NCBI GenBank assembly: GCA_963971535.1
Contig: OZ020593.1
Coordinates: 11,938,342-12,002,341, forward strand
Reading direction: 5' to 3'
DNA from: Notolepis coatsorum
Taxonomy: Eukaryota > Chordata > Actinopteri > Aulopiformes > Paralepididae
DNA length: 64,000 nucleotides
The stretch's first letter is position 1. Every line of letters starts with the position of its first letter. This document shows, piece by piece, positions 1 to 11,069 of this stretch. The notes below the pieces were generated by a model, which was not told where the DNA came from, made no database searches, and was given only the letters and a program-made list of their open reading frames with translations. Made by a program: the position numbers and the translations under genes.

Positions 1-318
1 TGTAATACCTGTGCCAATGAAATGTACGACTTTTTAATACCTTGTAAGGCCTTAAATTGAGAATTATGAATCTAATACTTTGTAAGACTTTTTAATACCC
101 TGCAGATACCCTGTCCATGAGTCTAAACGCGGCCTTGCTTTGTAGCCGAATTGCAACTCGACTTCTAAATCCATTGGCCGGTTTAGGACGATGCAACTTG
201 GTAGATCTGCTGTCGGCTTCTCCGCCCAGATACCTCATGGAATAACCTGCAGCTTTTTTTGTTCCTAATGTGTCTGATGTTTCTGTATTTATTAACAGCA
301 CTACGGCAAATGTCTGCT
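1..318. other. No gene seen; AT-rich flank
   Basis: I see no coding signal here. A short motif resembling GACTTTTTAATACC occurs twice (near 28 and 88), which hints at degraded dispersed repeat, but the family is not recognised. Confidence 0.4.
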
Positions 319-324
319 CAGTGC

Positions 325-325
<1 letters not shown>

Positions 326-355
<30 letters not shown>

Positions 356-517
356 TGAGTCTCAGCTAGGGGGAGGTCTGAAGGGGGGGGGGGGGGGCTG
401 AGTCTCAGCTAGGGGGGGGTCCAGAGGGGGGGGGGGGGGGGGCTGAGTCTCAGCTAGGGGGGGGTCCAGAGGGGGGGGGGGGGCTGAGTCTCAGCTAGGG
501 GGGGTCCAGAGGGGGGG
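326..517. repeat. Poly-G minisatellite with G-quadruplex potential
   Basis: Four to five units, each a long G run followed by CTGAGTCTCAGCTAGG and usually GGTCCAGA. G runs reach more than 20 bases. The palindromic CTGAGTCTCAG core sits between them. Long G runs predict G-quadruplexes on the plus strand, and their true lengths are likely uncertain in the assembly. Confidence 0.85.
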
Positions 518-1448
518 CTGTGCCACCCATCTGGGAGGCAACGATATTTGCGATATTTGCTGTAATTCCCTGCAACTTAAAAACACAATTTCAATAAAAA
601 AAGAACTAACAAAAGTAAAAAGTACACTGTATATACGGTATAAGCTGGCCCCAAGCTTTCACTGCAAAAAAATAACTGAAACAAAAAACAAAACAAAAAC
701 CTAAATACTTGTAAACACCTGGTGGCGCTGGTGGAGAGCCCTGCGGTGTGTTTATGGAGTATAGAGACAGAGTGAATGAAGCGGGTGGAGGGCCAGCCAG
801 CGAGAGGCGACACCAGGCCCCTCGCTGGGGGACTGGAGGCTCTCAGGCTCACAGGCTCAGTGACAAGAGGCTCCGCTGGAGAAGGAGGTGATTAATATTC
901 CAGCCACACGTCAGCGGCAGCAGCGCTCATCACTACTCCGGCGATACTTTGGACTGAGACGCCATTAAGCCTCCTCTCACTGCCCCCCCCCCCCCCCCCC
1001 TCTCTCTCTGTGAAAGATGGCATGTTGAGAGAGAGAGAGAGGGGTCTGGCATGAGCTTGTGCTGATTGATGCTCGTGTTTGCAAAAGGGCAGTGCACGCG
1101 CACACGCACACACACACACACACACACGAGGGGGGGTGTATATATATTTTATATTATTATTATTATATATTTTTTTCGTTTATCTGATGTCTTGATTTTG
1201 TCAGTTTTGTTTGTTTGTGTTAAACATTGAATAAAAAATAACATCAAGAAATGAGAGGAAGACGAGAGCTTTGTATGCCGTTGGAAATGGAACGTGTGTT
1301 AATATCAGAGGCCTCATTTTAGTGCTGATGTTTAACACACCATGACTGGACCAACAGCAGTGAGGCTTTTAGGCTGAATCTAGGCCAATTGTCGTCATGA
1401 CTTAAGGACGTGTTTACAATGGTTGGAATAAAAATGTGACGTAAATTG
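518..1448. other. Non-coding interval with simple repeats
   Basis: No supported gene. It holds a poly-C tract (about 983-1000), a short GA tract (about 1027-1042), a (CA)n tract (about 1097-1126) and AT-rich DNA. Open frames here read through these tracts and carry no recognisable protein. Confidence 0.5.
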
Positions 1449-1700
1449 TAGATTAGATTAGATTAAAATGTATTGTCATCATACAGCACAACGAAAATAG
1501 TTTTGGCGTCCAACCAGAGTGCAAATGTAGCAGTAAAATGCAATAGATATATACAATGTACAGGTGGTTAAACTGGGTATAAAATATATAAATTAGTACT
1601 ACTGAGTAATAGTGCTAATCAGATGTATGTACAGAGTTGTAGTGTTAATATGTACTACTAGTACTAACCCCTAACACCATTAACACAAGCCAGTTCTGAT
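1449..1700 (-). repeat. LINE-B 3' tail fragment
   Basis: The minus strand ends in a (TCTAA)n-like tail (AGATTAGATTAGATT on plus). It matches copies at 34,370-34,835, 46,496-47,290 and 55,965-56,260 in shared blocks such as the GTGCAAATG and CCAACCAGAG regions. The 46.5-kb copy still carries the C-terminal end of a LINE reverse-transcriptase ORF, which identifies the family as non-LTR. This copy is 5'-truncated to the 3' UTR. Confidence 0.75.
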
Positions 1701-2085
1701 AGTGGGAACACAAGATATAATTATGTGATCTCAGATTGTAATGTCTACCTCTTGGTTGAATGAGTAACCTGCTTATGTAAGTTGGTAGCTGCCCCAGGAT
1801 GGCTTTGTATACAAACAAATACCAACGTATGTCTTCTTATCGCCAGGGGTAACTGACCTGATAATTCCTACAATGAGTTGTTTGTTACAAATCATAAAGC
1901 AGCGTGCTAAAGGATTTCATCATAACCAGCTAGTGTTACTGGTTGGGCAGTCAAGAGTTTCGGTTTTGAATTGTGGACTACTTAACGTAAAGGCTAGCGT
2001 CTATTGGAAAACAACTTGTGTTGTTAAGAAAGGCACATCGATCTCAATGAAAACCACAAACTGCATGAAAATATTGGTGACTCAC

Positions 2086-2491
2086 TAGGGATGGGTACCT
2101 TTCACATTTGAACCGATACCGGTACCTGTGAATCGATACCGGTACCCAACGGTACCTTTTTTCGGTACTTTAGTCTCAAGAAATTTAATTTACTTACCTC
2201 AGTCGTAAAAAAAAAAATTCAAACTTCAAATAACTACAATTTCGACAGTTTTCGGCTTGTCATTGCTCCGACTGCTTTGTTGTTGAATCAAGTCAAATCC
2301 TAGGTAAGCATATATTGTGCGTGTGAACGTTGACATGAAAAGAAAAAAGTAAAAAATTAAAAAAAAGTAAAAAATAAAATTAATAAGATTTTTTTTTTTT
2401 TTTTTTGGTTTCTCACTTGATTCGATACTCGGTAGTACCGACGTGTTTCGGTTCGGTACCTCAAAAGTACCGAATTCGGTACCCATCCCTA
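2086..2491. mobile_element. hAT-type MITE, 406 bp, with 8-bp target duplication
   Basis: The ends are TAGGGATGGGTACC and its near-perfect inverse GGTACCCATCCCTA. It is flanked on both sides by the identical 8-bp direct repeat TGACTCAC (2078-2085 and 2492-2499). Eight-bp duplications and short TIRs are typical of the hAT superfamily. The interior is AT-rich with repeated GGTACC-like motifs and no coding capacity, so the element must be non-autonomous. Confidence 0.9.
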
Positions 2492-2680
2492 TGACTCACA
2501 CACATCCTGAAAAGGCCACAACTTCCCAACAAGAGATGATGTAAGTAGGGAACAACTCACACACTACAATCAAACTCAAATGCTGATCATCTTAAGACGT
2601 GTGTTGTGTTCCATAAAGCCAGGACCAGTAACAATACCCACATACATGACGTACTGTAACAATCTGAAATGGGCCTGTAC

Positions 2681-3580
2681 TAGGGTTGGGTACCGAACTC
2701 GTTACTTTTCGCCCCGGTACTACCGAATACTGATTCACGCTAGATCAATCGGTACCAAATTCTGGTACCAAATTCTGGTACCTTTACATGCTTAGTATAA
2801 GAGTGTAATTAGTGATGCACCGATGTGAAAATTGTGGCCGATACCGATAACCGATATTAATATTGCTGTTCTGGCCGATACCGATATTTACCCATGTTGA
2901 TATCTCTGTATAGAAAACACTTTTTTATGATAATCAAATAAAGAGCTATTTTCCAAAACGCATTTTTTATTTATTTTTTTATTTTGAAACTTATTTTCAG
3001 AAATTACTGATATTTTGAAACTATTTAAGGCCAAAACATGTAAAAATGAAAAAAAAATATTAAAAAATAAATATATATATATATATATTTTAACATCGGC
3101 CCATATCGGCCCTATCTTGATATCGGACCGATACCGATGTGTAAAAAAACTGCCATATCGGCCGATATTATATCGGCGGCCGATATATCGTGCATCACTA
3201 AGTGTAATATACTAGCCTTTTCCACAAATATATATATTACTGTCCCGTCTCTTGGGTCTTTAGAAAGACCAGACGAGGTCAGAGGGGTTTGATAGTATTT
3301 ACTGAGGATAACCAGATAATGTTGATATCTAAACACTTACATAATACATGATCATGCGATTTATTTGTGTGTTGCTTGCAACAATAAATAACAACATTTT
3401 CTAAATAAATAACAATGTTCAAATTGAGAAGTTTGGACAAATTTCTTGGACAACTGAAATAAAATAAAAAATTTGACAGAGAAAGTTAATAAGCACCGGA
3501 AAAGGTACCTTTGAATACCGATAACGATTTCCAGGAACTGGTACCGGTTCAAATGTGAACGGTACCCAACAACGACCCTG
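2681..3580. mobile_element. hAT-type MITE, 900 bp including a nested element
   Basis: It starts TAGGGTTGGGTACCG and ends GGTACCCAACAACGACCCTG. The flanks are GCCTGTAC (2673-2680) and GCCTGTGC (3581-3588), an 8-bp duplication with one mismatch. It resembles the 2,086 element in its TIR and GGTACC-rich interior. A second MITE (2,810-3,200) has inserted inside, so its own length was about 500 bp. Confidence 0.85.
2810..3200. mobile_element. hAT-type MITE, 391 bp, nested in another MITE
   Basis: The termini TAGTGATGCACCGAT and ATCGTGCATCACTA are inverted repeats. The flanks are a perfect 8-bp duplication, AGTGTAAT (2802-2809 and 3201-3208). The interior repeats GATACCGATA/TATCGG motifs and has no ORF. 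It is younger than the 2,681-3,580 element that contains it. Confidence 0.92.
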
Positions 3581-3691
3581 GCCTGTGCTACTTCGAAGTG
3601 AACGGCAGGAACAGAATGTCAATCATGTGATGTCTGACTGACGGAGCAGGAAAAGGATTCATTTTAATCTCAGCAACACAAGGTTCCATAT

Positions 3692-3714
3692 CCTGTGCGT
3701 GTGCGTGTGTGCGT

Positions 3715-3756
<42 letters not shown>
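3692..3756. repeat. (GT)n microsatellite
   Basis: An impure GTGCGT block runs into a pure (GT)n tract. Confidence 0.9.
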
Positions 3757-3758
<2 letters not shown>

Positions 3759-4319
3759 AGTCATTAGTTTAGAGCTGATAGCTGGACAGCTGATTATATT
3801 AGTAGGTAATAGGTAGTCTGCTCCCCTCTTGGCAGTGCGGTCAATGAGTCCAACTCATTTTAAGTCGTGATTTTAAATCGCAGAAATTATCTTTGTGGTG
3901 TAACGGTGGTGTTCGTCAAAGAGAGTTTCACTCAGTTACAAGACTTTACTTACAAGGATTTATTCAATTTCTTTTTTTTAACGTGACTAAATGAAGATAG
4001 CCAGTTGAGCCCCTTTTTCACAGCGAAATATATTTGTTGGGAATGTCTTAATTAAAAAGGGATTGTACACATTGTAGACACACCACCCCCCCCTGAGGGA
4101 TGGACCGGACCACCCGGTGGGCTGGGGGCCACATGTTTGTGACACCCCTGTGCTACACTGTGACCCTCCTGACCTCTAGGAACACAGACAACTGAAGTAG
4201 TGAGGGAAGAACTATGAGGAAACACAACTCGTTAATTAACGGGCTCCCCTCTCAATACGCTGCAGCTGCACAGTGTAGTTGCCGGTAAAAACAAGGGAAA
4301 ATAATATATTTTTTGAATA
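3757..4319. other. Unassigned interval
   Basis: No gene is seen. The stretch ending GACACCCCTG near 4,150 resembles the terminal sequence of hAT elements of the CAGTGGTT type, but I could not find its partner end. Sequence near 4,230-4,310 resembles 54,160-54,240, so it belongs to a dispersed repeat. Confidence 0.35.
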
Positions 4320-5085
4320 TTCCCTAGTGTGTGGTTTCTCTCCCCGGCCTTTAGTCATCAACCAAACAGCAACGCGGTGACTGTGTCAAGTGTTCCGTCT
4401 GCTTTATGTTTGATTGGTGCGACGACGACGTCCTCTTTGATTGGATTCAAATGTAAATATTCTTCCCCTTTCATGTTTTCCTGCTTTATTTTTTGAAGGG
4501 CCAGGCAGGTTCTAGGGTTGGAGGGCCAGACTGGTTATGTGGACGGGAATGATTGAAACATAATTTTTACCGTAAGTGTTGCAATATAGGGGCATCCGTC
4601 TTACAGAGTGGACAGTGTCGCAAAGCTGGACTCATCAATTATGATCAATATACGTAGGTTTATTATAGTAGGGATGCTCGATATTGGCTTTTTTACCGAT
4701 ACCGATATACCGATATTGTCCAACTCTTAATTTCCGATACCGATATCAACCGATACCGATATATGCAGGGTTCCCCCCCAAAAAACTGAATAATTTCAGG
4801 TAATTAACATTACATATCTCTTGTTGTGGAATTAACACAACATTATGCATACTTTTGACAATAAATAAAATCAGAATTTGTTCTTACTTGCTTGCCTGCC
4901 TTTTTTTTTTTTAAACCAATACCGATATTTTCCGATATCACATTTTAATGCCGATATATCGGCCGATAATATCGGACATCCCTAGTTTATAGGTTTAATA
5001 GTGAAACACGTGGTAACAGAGTACATGAGCTTGGGCTGAGCGGAGACACTGAGGTGGAGAAGAGGGGACCCAGCTCTCTTTTTAG
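4320..5085. repeat. Segmental duplication, copy A
   Basis: This segment is similar, in order, to pieces at 5,706-5,787, 8,848-9,023 and 9,995-10,175. Shared blocks include GTGACTGTGTCAAGTGTTCC, AAATATTCTTCCCCTTT, GAATGATTGAAACATAAT and GTGAAACACGTGGTAACAG. Copy A carries a MITE (4,669-4,984) that copy B lacks. Copy B carries a TTAA-flanked insertion that copy A lacks. It could instead be two copies of an unrecognised dispersed repeat. Confidence 0.75.
4669..4984. mobile_element. hAT-type MITE, 316 bp
   Basis: The ends are TAGGGATGCTCGATATTGGC and ATATCGGACATCCCTA. The interior is rich in CCGATA/TATCGG. The flanks TATTATAG and GTTTATAG agree at 6 of 8 positions. The related segment at 10,021-10,060 has the uninterrupted site GGTTTATAGGTTTAATAG, which confirms the boundaries as an insertion. 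Confidence 0.85.
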
Positions 5086-5094
5086 AATCTAACT

Positions 5095-5706
5095 AACAAC
5101 TATTTGAATATATTCCCTGGCCGCCCTCAGTCCCACTCCCACTCCTATCAGAGCTCCGGGAGGGTCATCATAGAGAAGCCGCCTATTCTCGGTCCTCGTT
5201 CCACAATAGTGGAACGAACTTCCAAGTTCCCACCACAGTTAGGACAGCCGCAACCCGACCAATCTTTCACCGTCGACTAAAAACACACTTCTATCAATAT
5301 CTGAAATGGAGGAGAAAAAAAAAGAAAAAAAAATCACTAACCTTCTTACTGTCTTATACTACCATGCACTCAGTCTTCCTACTATACTAATATGTCTTTA
5401 CTATTGGTCTATATAACTTATTGTCAATGTCAAGTATACTACTATATACTTATTGTTTATGTGTCTTGTAAGCCCATATGGGCTGGGCTGGGCACACACC
5501 TGTATGTAAGACACGAAAATAAAAAACATCAAATCAAATCAAGTACTATGCACTCAACACTGCAGCACCCAAGTTTCAGCACTGTTTGATGATCATTGTT
5601 ACTCAGTTCTAAGAGTTGTGCCCTTCCTGCTGACTTGTCGTACAGAACGTCTAAGTCGCTTTGGATAAAAGCGTTCAGCTAAATGACTAAATGTAAATGT
5701 CAATGT
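5095..5706 (+). mobile_element. LINE-D 3' end (L2/CR1-like), 5'-truncated
   Basis: The 5' part translates, with frame breaks, into a LINE ORF2 C-terminus resembling RTAATRPIFHRRLKTHFY. The 3' tail is AAGTCGCTTTGGATAAAAGC followed by CTAAATGACTAAATGTAAATG, a tail shared by fish L2-type LINEs and partner SINEs. A second tail copy is at 41,355-41,510. A block ending in (ATCAA)n-like sequence near 5,520-5,545 looks like another LINE tail inserted between the two parts. Confidence 0.7.
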
Positions 5707-5787
5707 AGTGTGTACTTTCTCTCTGGCCTTAATAGTCATCAGACAAACAGCAGCGCAGTGACTGTGTCAAGTGTTCCGTTTGCTTTA
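5706..5787. repeat. Segmental duplication, copy B part 1
   Basis: It is similar to 4,322-4,405 (TAGTGTGT...GTGACTGTGTCAAGTGTTCC...GCTTTATG). The homology stops at GCTTTAT and resumes near 8,848, also at GCTTTAT. About 3.06 kb therefore separates the two halves of copy B. Confidence 0.65.
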
Positions 5788-5789
5788 TG

Positions 5790-6427
5790 ATGCTAAATGA
5801 GACTCAGTGACACAAACAGCTATTTCCTAATATGGGCACAATAAATACTAAACGTATCCAACGCTCCTGGACGCCGAAATTGACCGTATATTCACACTTG
5901 CGGCCGTTTTGCTCCTATGTCGTGCTCAGGTTGGGATTCCCAACCGTATAGGGAATCACAAGTCCCAACCGGAGCCTGACATAAGAGCAACAAAAAAAAA
6001 GTCTGCCATGTGAACATGGTCCAATAGAGGCCTGGGCTCGGACTAGCACTTCCTGCCAGAGTAAAAACAACGTTTTGTTTTTTTTAAAGAGAAAGAAATG
6101 TGGATAGTCTGACTGACTCACTCAGCAACAGTATTTTGCACAAGAGCCAAACTATTTTGGAAAAGGAGAACTACCAGTTAGTGGTCACTTTCAATTCCTA
6201 TTTTCCCACACCTGTAATAGTCCACTGCACTTCCGCGTTACATGGAGCTCATGGGAGAGAGAGAGCGGGGGGAGGAAATGAATGAATGTGGATGATGAGA
6301 GCCTTGACATTAAGTGGTTGTAGCTACGGCTGTGGGGGTGCTGGAGACATGATCCAATATACTTTTATATACACCCGGGTCTCCTGAACACGGAGAGACC
6401 AATCCCAAGTCGATCTACACTTTCTCG
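5790..6427. other. Unassigned interval inside duplication copy B
   Basis: No coding signal is visible, and no TIR pair was found that would explain the whole 5.79-8.85 kb insert. Confidence 0.35.
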
Positions 6428-6808
6428 GCCAACCACCTCCAATGTAAATTACCCAGTATGGTTGTCAATATCCCAACGTACCCAACCCCCCCCACCCAAC
6501 CTCCTCCAATGTACAGTTTCTACGTCAAATGTATATACTCCCTTTTCTTGACTCCTTCTGTATCACAAACAGTACTGTATTTGCAAATCTGGTATGTCAT
6601 AAATGTATAGATGTAGCAGTACTGACTATCTGTATGTCATGTATGTCATATATGTCCTGATGAATTGAAAATGGGGGACCCTGATGTAAACAAGACGAAA
6701 GTCTTTCTCTGGTCTGCATCCCCTTAACAATTGTGTGTATTGAGCTGTACTGTACTGTACCCATTCTGCAATCTGTTAATAAAGTTTTCAATCAATCAAT
6801 CAATCAGC
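6428..6808 (+). mobile_element. LINE-A 3' UTR fragment
   Basis: It is near-identical to 46,117-46,490, the 3' UTR of the LINE at 44.2 kb. Shared parts are CCTCCAATGTAAATTACCC, the GAATTGAAAATGGGGGACCC block, CATTCTGCAATCTGTTAATA, and a short tetranucleotide tail, here (ATCA)n. This is a 5'-truncated copy. Confidence 0.88.
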
Positions 6809-6809
6809 T

Positions 6810-7740
6810 ATAGTCCCTTTTCCGCACCTACTCCCGAACTCTGCATGTGCAGATTGATAAACCTAGATCTCTGGACAATCCAGAGAGACTCCGTGGGCAA
6901 TCCAGTTGTTATCCTACAGTTAGTTATAGGCAGGATAACTATGGTCTAGGAAATAATCCTTAGTGATATTAGTTAGCCAATTCATTTAGAGTGGCACAGA
7001 GTTCTTTAGGCACATTTGATTCAATACAGGAAAGGTTTTCACTTTTCAGGCTAAATTAAGAGAATCTGTATTAAAAAGGGGGATGACGTTGAACTTAAGA
7101 GTGCATAAAATTATAATTCTATGATCTAAGACAGTGGTTCTCAACCTTACTCTACTCTAGTCTCTACCCCCCCCCCCCCCCCCTACACCCAAACGGCTCT
7201 CAATGTTGATGCTTGTGATTATTTTCCGTTTAACGTGGGTATCTATGACATTCTTCAGCCATTATTTGCTTCTATTTGGCTCAGTTTGTTGGGTCAATTA
7301 AGCCTGTTAGTGTTGCGTGTCAAACGAAGGCTTCTACCAATGGGTAGGGTCTAATAAAATAGGATTCAGATTTTTCCTCATTGTACTTTTTACTACCAAG
7401 TGTGCAGAGACACCAGATTCATTGAAGTACAGGTAACAGGGGCCAAGTGTGTGTGTGTTACCAGACAGTTACAAAGCCATCAATCTCCACAAGAAAGTTA
7501 CAAGCTGTTTGACGGCAGCGAAGACTCACTTAACTGGTTTTGCAAAGAATTAACCGCACCATTATGCATCGAAGTACCTTTTCTCTTTGCCCAAACATTC
7601 TAGTCTAAGTGGTCTCCTTATCGTCTATAATTAGCTGTGAACTTGTGTCCAGACAACAACCTTCCACGGAGGCGGAGCCAGCGCTGGCCTGTTTCAGGTC
7701 AACACCGGCGGTATCGACAGCTTTGGGGTTCTTCTGGCTG
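6810..7740. other. Unassigned interval
   Basis: No supported gene. CAGTGGTTCTCAACCTT near 7,133 is a typical hAT left terminus followed by a poly-C tract, but no right terminus was identified. Confidence 0.35.
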
Positions 7741-7741
7741 C

Positions 7742-8074
7742 GCTGGTTCTAGGGTTGAAGGACCAGGCTGGTTCTAGGGTTGAAGGGCCAGGCTGGTTCT
7801 AGGGTTGAAGGGCCAGGCTGGTTCTAGGGTTGAAGGCTGGTTCTAGGGTTGAAGGCTGGTTCTAGGGTTGGAGGCTGGTTCTAGGGTTGGAGGGCCAGGC
7901 TGGTTCTAGGGTTGGAGGGCCAGGCTGGTTCTAGGGTTGGAGGGCCAGGCTGGTTCTAGGGTTGGAGGGCCAGACTGGTTCTAGGGTTGAAGGGCCAGGC
8001 TGGTTCTAGGGTTGGAGGGCCAGGCTGGTTCTAGGGTTGGAGGGCCAGACTGGTTCTAGGGTTGAAAGCTGGTT
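7742..8074. repeat. 25-bp minisatellite (GGTTCTAGGGTTGGAGGGCC)
   Basis: About 14 units of roughly 25 bp, with shorter variants lacking GGGCCAGGCT. A single-unit relative occurs in duplication copy A near 4,497-4,536, so the array probably expanded from a unit already present in that repeat. The CTAGGGTT core resembles a telomeric permutation, but the period is not 6. Confidence 0.93.
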
Positions 8075-8329
8075 CTTAAAACTGTGCAAAGTAATAAATG
8101 GAGTTTAAGAGATTTTTGAAGTCCATTCCAGGTAAACGGAGCATAGTACACAAAAGCCCTCTTCCCAAACTCAGTGCGAACTCGTGGGACTGAGGTGGAT
8201 AGAAAGCCCTGAGAAGAACACAAGCTGTAGGAAGAGTTTGATGCAACGGTAAGGTGTGTACAGAGATATAGAGGTAACAGTCCAAGTAAAGTAATGATTT
8301 ATAGAGGAGGATGCTGCAGAAGTATGCAC

Positions 8330-8783
8330 TAGGGCTGGGCGATTAATCCAGTGTGTGAATTTCAATTAAAAAAAAAATGCCTTCCCACAACCATGAGAAC
8401 AAGATAATCGAGATAAAACTATTATTGTGCCGCATGCCGTGCTGTTCTCATTTTGTCTTGTGTTATAAATGCAGCGCACCCTTCCATCACAGCGGTGCAC
8501 ACCAATACCACCCCCCCCCCCCCCCCCAAAGCCCAAACAGTAGTTTCGGCTCGTGTTGAGAGGGAGGAGGGAGGAGCCCTCCCCCAGTTACAGTGTTTCC
8601 ATGGTAACTCGTGTAGAAGACGACAGAAAGGCGGCCTTTGGTCGAGAAGAAAGTTAAAACTAATAAATCAGTCGTCGTCATATGATGTTCTCAAATCAAT
8701 GAGTGACCGTGTTTAATAATCATGATTTTAATATCAATCTAAATAGTTGCGATTATGATTTTTGCCATAACCGAGCAACCCTA
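8330..8783. mobile_element. TIR element (hAT-like MITE), 454 bp
   Basis: The ends are TAGGGCTGGGCGATTAATC and an imperfect inverse ending CGAGCAACCCTA. No convincing 8-bp flank duplication is seen. The interior block around GCAGCGCACCCTTCC recurs in reverse at 12,790-13,020, so at least two copies are present in the window. Confidence 0.7.
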
Positions 8784-8847
8784 GCACACAGTATTTGTAA
8801 TATTGATGAGTTCAGCGAGCTAGATTAATGACTCATAACAACACACA

Positions 8848-10175
8848 GCCCTGAAACCGCTTTATTGGTTGTGGATTGGTGTGACAACGTCCTTTTGATT
8901 GGATTAAAATGTAAATATTCTTCCCCTTTTATGTTTTCCCGCTCTACAGTATTTTACCTTGAGTGGACAGGAATGATTGAAACATAATTTTACCGTAAGT
9001 GTAGCAATATAGGGGAATCTGTCTTAACACATTGGACGCCAGACCCGAGATAAGTCGGGTTAACTCGCCGAACGTTGGGCGCCAAACCAGAGAAAAGTCG
9101 TGTTTTCATCGTTATTTCTTTTATTCGATATTCCCCTTCATAATCCATCCATCCAGCCTGATGTCATCATTGGGAATGGGTCTGAGATCGCAAACGTACA
9201 ATACCGCCGCCTAACGCCTTGCGGCCGGTATTGCACATCCTTGGAAAGCCTCTGGCTTGGGCTGTGTGTCGATCTAAGAAGTCCGGTCCAGGTTTTCCTT
9301 CTCGGGCATGAGTAACGTTTATAACACATGGATTGGGGAGACTCGAGCACTGTGGGATTCATGCGTTTTGGTGGATTATTTTGGCAACACGACCGACATC
9401 AATACTTGGATTGGCGATCCGATAATTGGAATATTCTTTTTGCAGTACATCCTAGACAAGGTAAGGGCTATATGCTATCAATCTTGCGTTGATCCAATAA
9501 TTCCTTCCCCGCGATCGGAGCGTGTGTCTGTAATGTACTGTGTAACGTATTCCGTTGGTGACGATCGAAGCATAGAACCCCCCCCCCCCCCCCCCCCCCC
9601 TACTCACCCTTTCATGCATGCATGATGAAACATAATACTGATAATCTAGCGTTGATTTCAGATTCATTGTTGATCCAAGCGAGGAATGGCACGATTCCTA
9701 GTGAAATGCACTAAAATGCCGTTTAGCGGCGTTTCCTGGGATTACACAGAATTACTCTAAAACTATACTTATATTCACCACGGTATAAAACGGGAATGTA
9801 TGAATGAAAAAAGTATCTGTTTTTTGCATCTTGACCGGAAGAAACTCAATGACAATCGACTATATTATTAGATCCATAGCTATAATATTTAATATAGTTT
9901 TAGCACTGCAAACACCGGCATGTATCCCCATTCATTACAGCTCTGGCACACACGGCCATACGCCCACAGCGACCTCTGGCGCTGAACTAGTTAAGAGTGG
10001 ACAGTGTCGTGGAACCGGACTCATCAATTATGATCAGGTTTATAGGTTTAATAGTGAAACACGTGGTAACAGAGTACATGTGGGTTAGATGAGCTCGGGG
10101 CTGAGAGGAGCGCTCTCATCCCAGCCAGCTGGGAGACACTGGGGCGGAGAAGAGGGGATTGAGCTCTCTTGTGGA
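8848..10175. repeat. Segmental duplication, copy B parts 2 and 3
   Basis: 8,848-9,023 matches 4,395-4,610. 9,995-10,175 matches 4,608-5,075 minus its MITE. Between them lies a TTAA-flanked insertion (9,028-9,990). In copy A the junction reads GTCTTACAGAGTGG, against GTCTTAA...TTAAGAGTGG here. Confidence 0.72.
9028..9990. mobile_element. piggyBac-like (TTAA) insertion, 963 bp
   Basis: It is flanked by TTAA at 9,024-9,027 and 9,991-9,994. The inner ends share CGCCAGA in inverted orientation (CACATTGGACGCCAGA and TCTGGCGCTGAACTAG). TTAA duplication is the hallmark of piggyBac and of some Kolobok elements. The related segment near 4,600 lacks it. No transposase is recognised, so it is probably non-autonomous. 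Confidence 0.7.
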
Positions 10176-10484
10176 CAGAGCAGGGTGGGGTAGGGAGGGG
10201 TTTGGGGACATTGGCTCACTAGTAGGTGTGACATTCAAGCTATTGTTAGGACAAACAAAGGGATTCCTCGCCAACATATATTATTGAAACATCTTTTTAC
10301 TGTTAAGTGTTATATAGGGGCATTTGTGCAGTGTGTGTGTGTGTGCGCGTGTGCAGCCGGGAGCAGACAGGGGCGTCGGCGAGGTACCGCACCCCGGGGA
10401 CCAATCCAAGTGCTCCTGTCCGTCTTCGTCAGGGACGCCACAGCGTTAGCCATCTGTTGTGCATGTTTTTCCATTGGGTTTCTC

Positions 10485-10650
10485 TTATCGGGGGGGGGAA
10501 ACCCTTGCGAGCACACGGGGAGAGAACATGCAAACTCCACACAGAAAGGCCCAGGAGATACCCCCCCACCTGGGTACCTGGCAACGCAGAAAAGCCTTCT
10601 AGCTGTGAGGCGACAGACAGTGTTAACCACTACACCACCATGCCGTGAAG
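10485..10650 (-). mobile_element. tRNA-derived SINE-epsilon fragment
   Basis: On the minus strand it contains the common fish SINE blocks corresponding to plus-strand ACATGCAAACTCCACACAGA, GCTGTGAGGCGACAG and TTAACCACTACACCACC. The B-box region is distorted by a small CCCCCACCTGGGTACC insertion. The family is recognised from memory of common teleost repeats. Confidence 0.65.
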
Positions 10651-10726
10651 GTGGGACTGAATTGAACTATATACCATAGTAGGAATAACATGGATTATTC
10701 AGACGAGTGCTAATCTCATTTTAAGA

Positions 10727-10727
10727 G

Positions 10728-10762
<35 letters not shown>

Positions 10763-11017
10763 CTTGGAATTCTCGCTCCCGGGTGGATTTTCCCCCGAAC
10801 GTCTGTTTCAGTGAGAGTAGCGGAGGAGGAGGAGGAGGAGGAGGGGGGAGGGGGAGGGGGGGGTTATGGCTGCACACTCTCACCCAGGCGTTAAGCATTA
10901 GTGACAGTTTAACAAGTCTCCCAGTCTCCTCTCCAGACGGAGCTGTAAAGCCAGGCCTCGGGTGCAGCAGGCGGGCGGGCGGACCGGGGGGAGAGAGAGA
11001 GAGAGAGAGAGAGAGCT
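10727..11017. repeat. Purine-rich simple repeats
   Basis: Two (GA)n tracts (about 10,731-10,760 and 10,988-11,015) flank a (GGA)n/G-rich block (about 10,815-10,862). Open frames here are Ser/Leu- and Gly/Arg-rich artefacts. Confidence 0.85.
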
Positions 11018-11069
11018 CTCGGAAGCACACAGGGTATAATAAACTCAGATGGCCTCGTGATGACATCAG

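Noticed and set aside
577-1127. Open frames of 64-91 codons near the left edge
   Set aside because: They overlap poly-C, GA and CA tracts and show no domain or splice context.
7742-8074. Interstitial telomere (CTAGGGTT motif)
   Set aside because: The period is about 25 bp and TTAGGG is not tandemly repeated.
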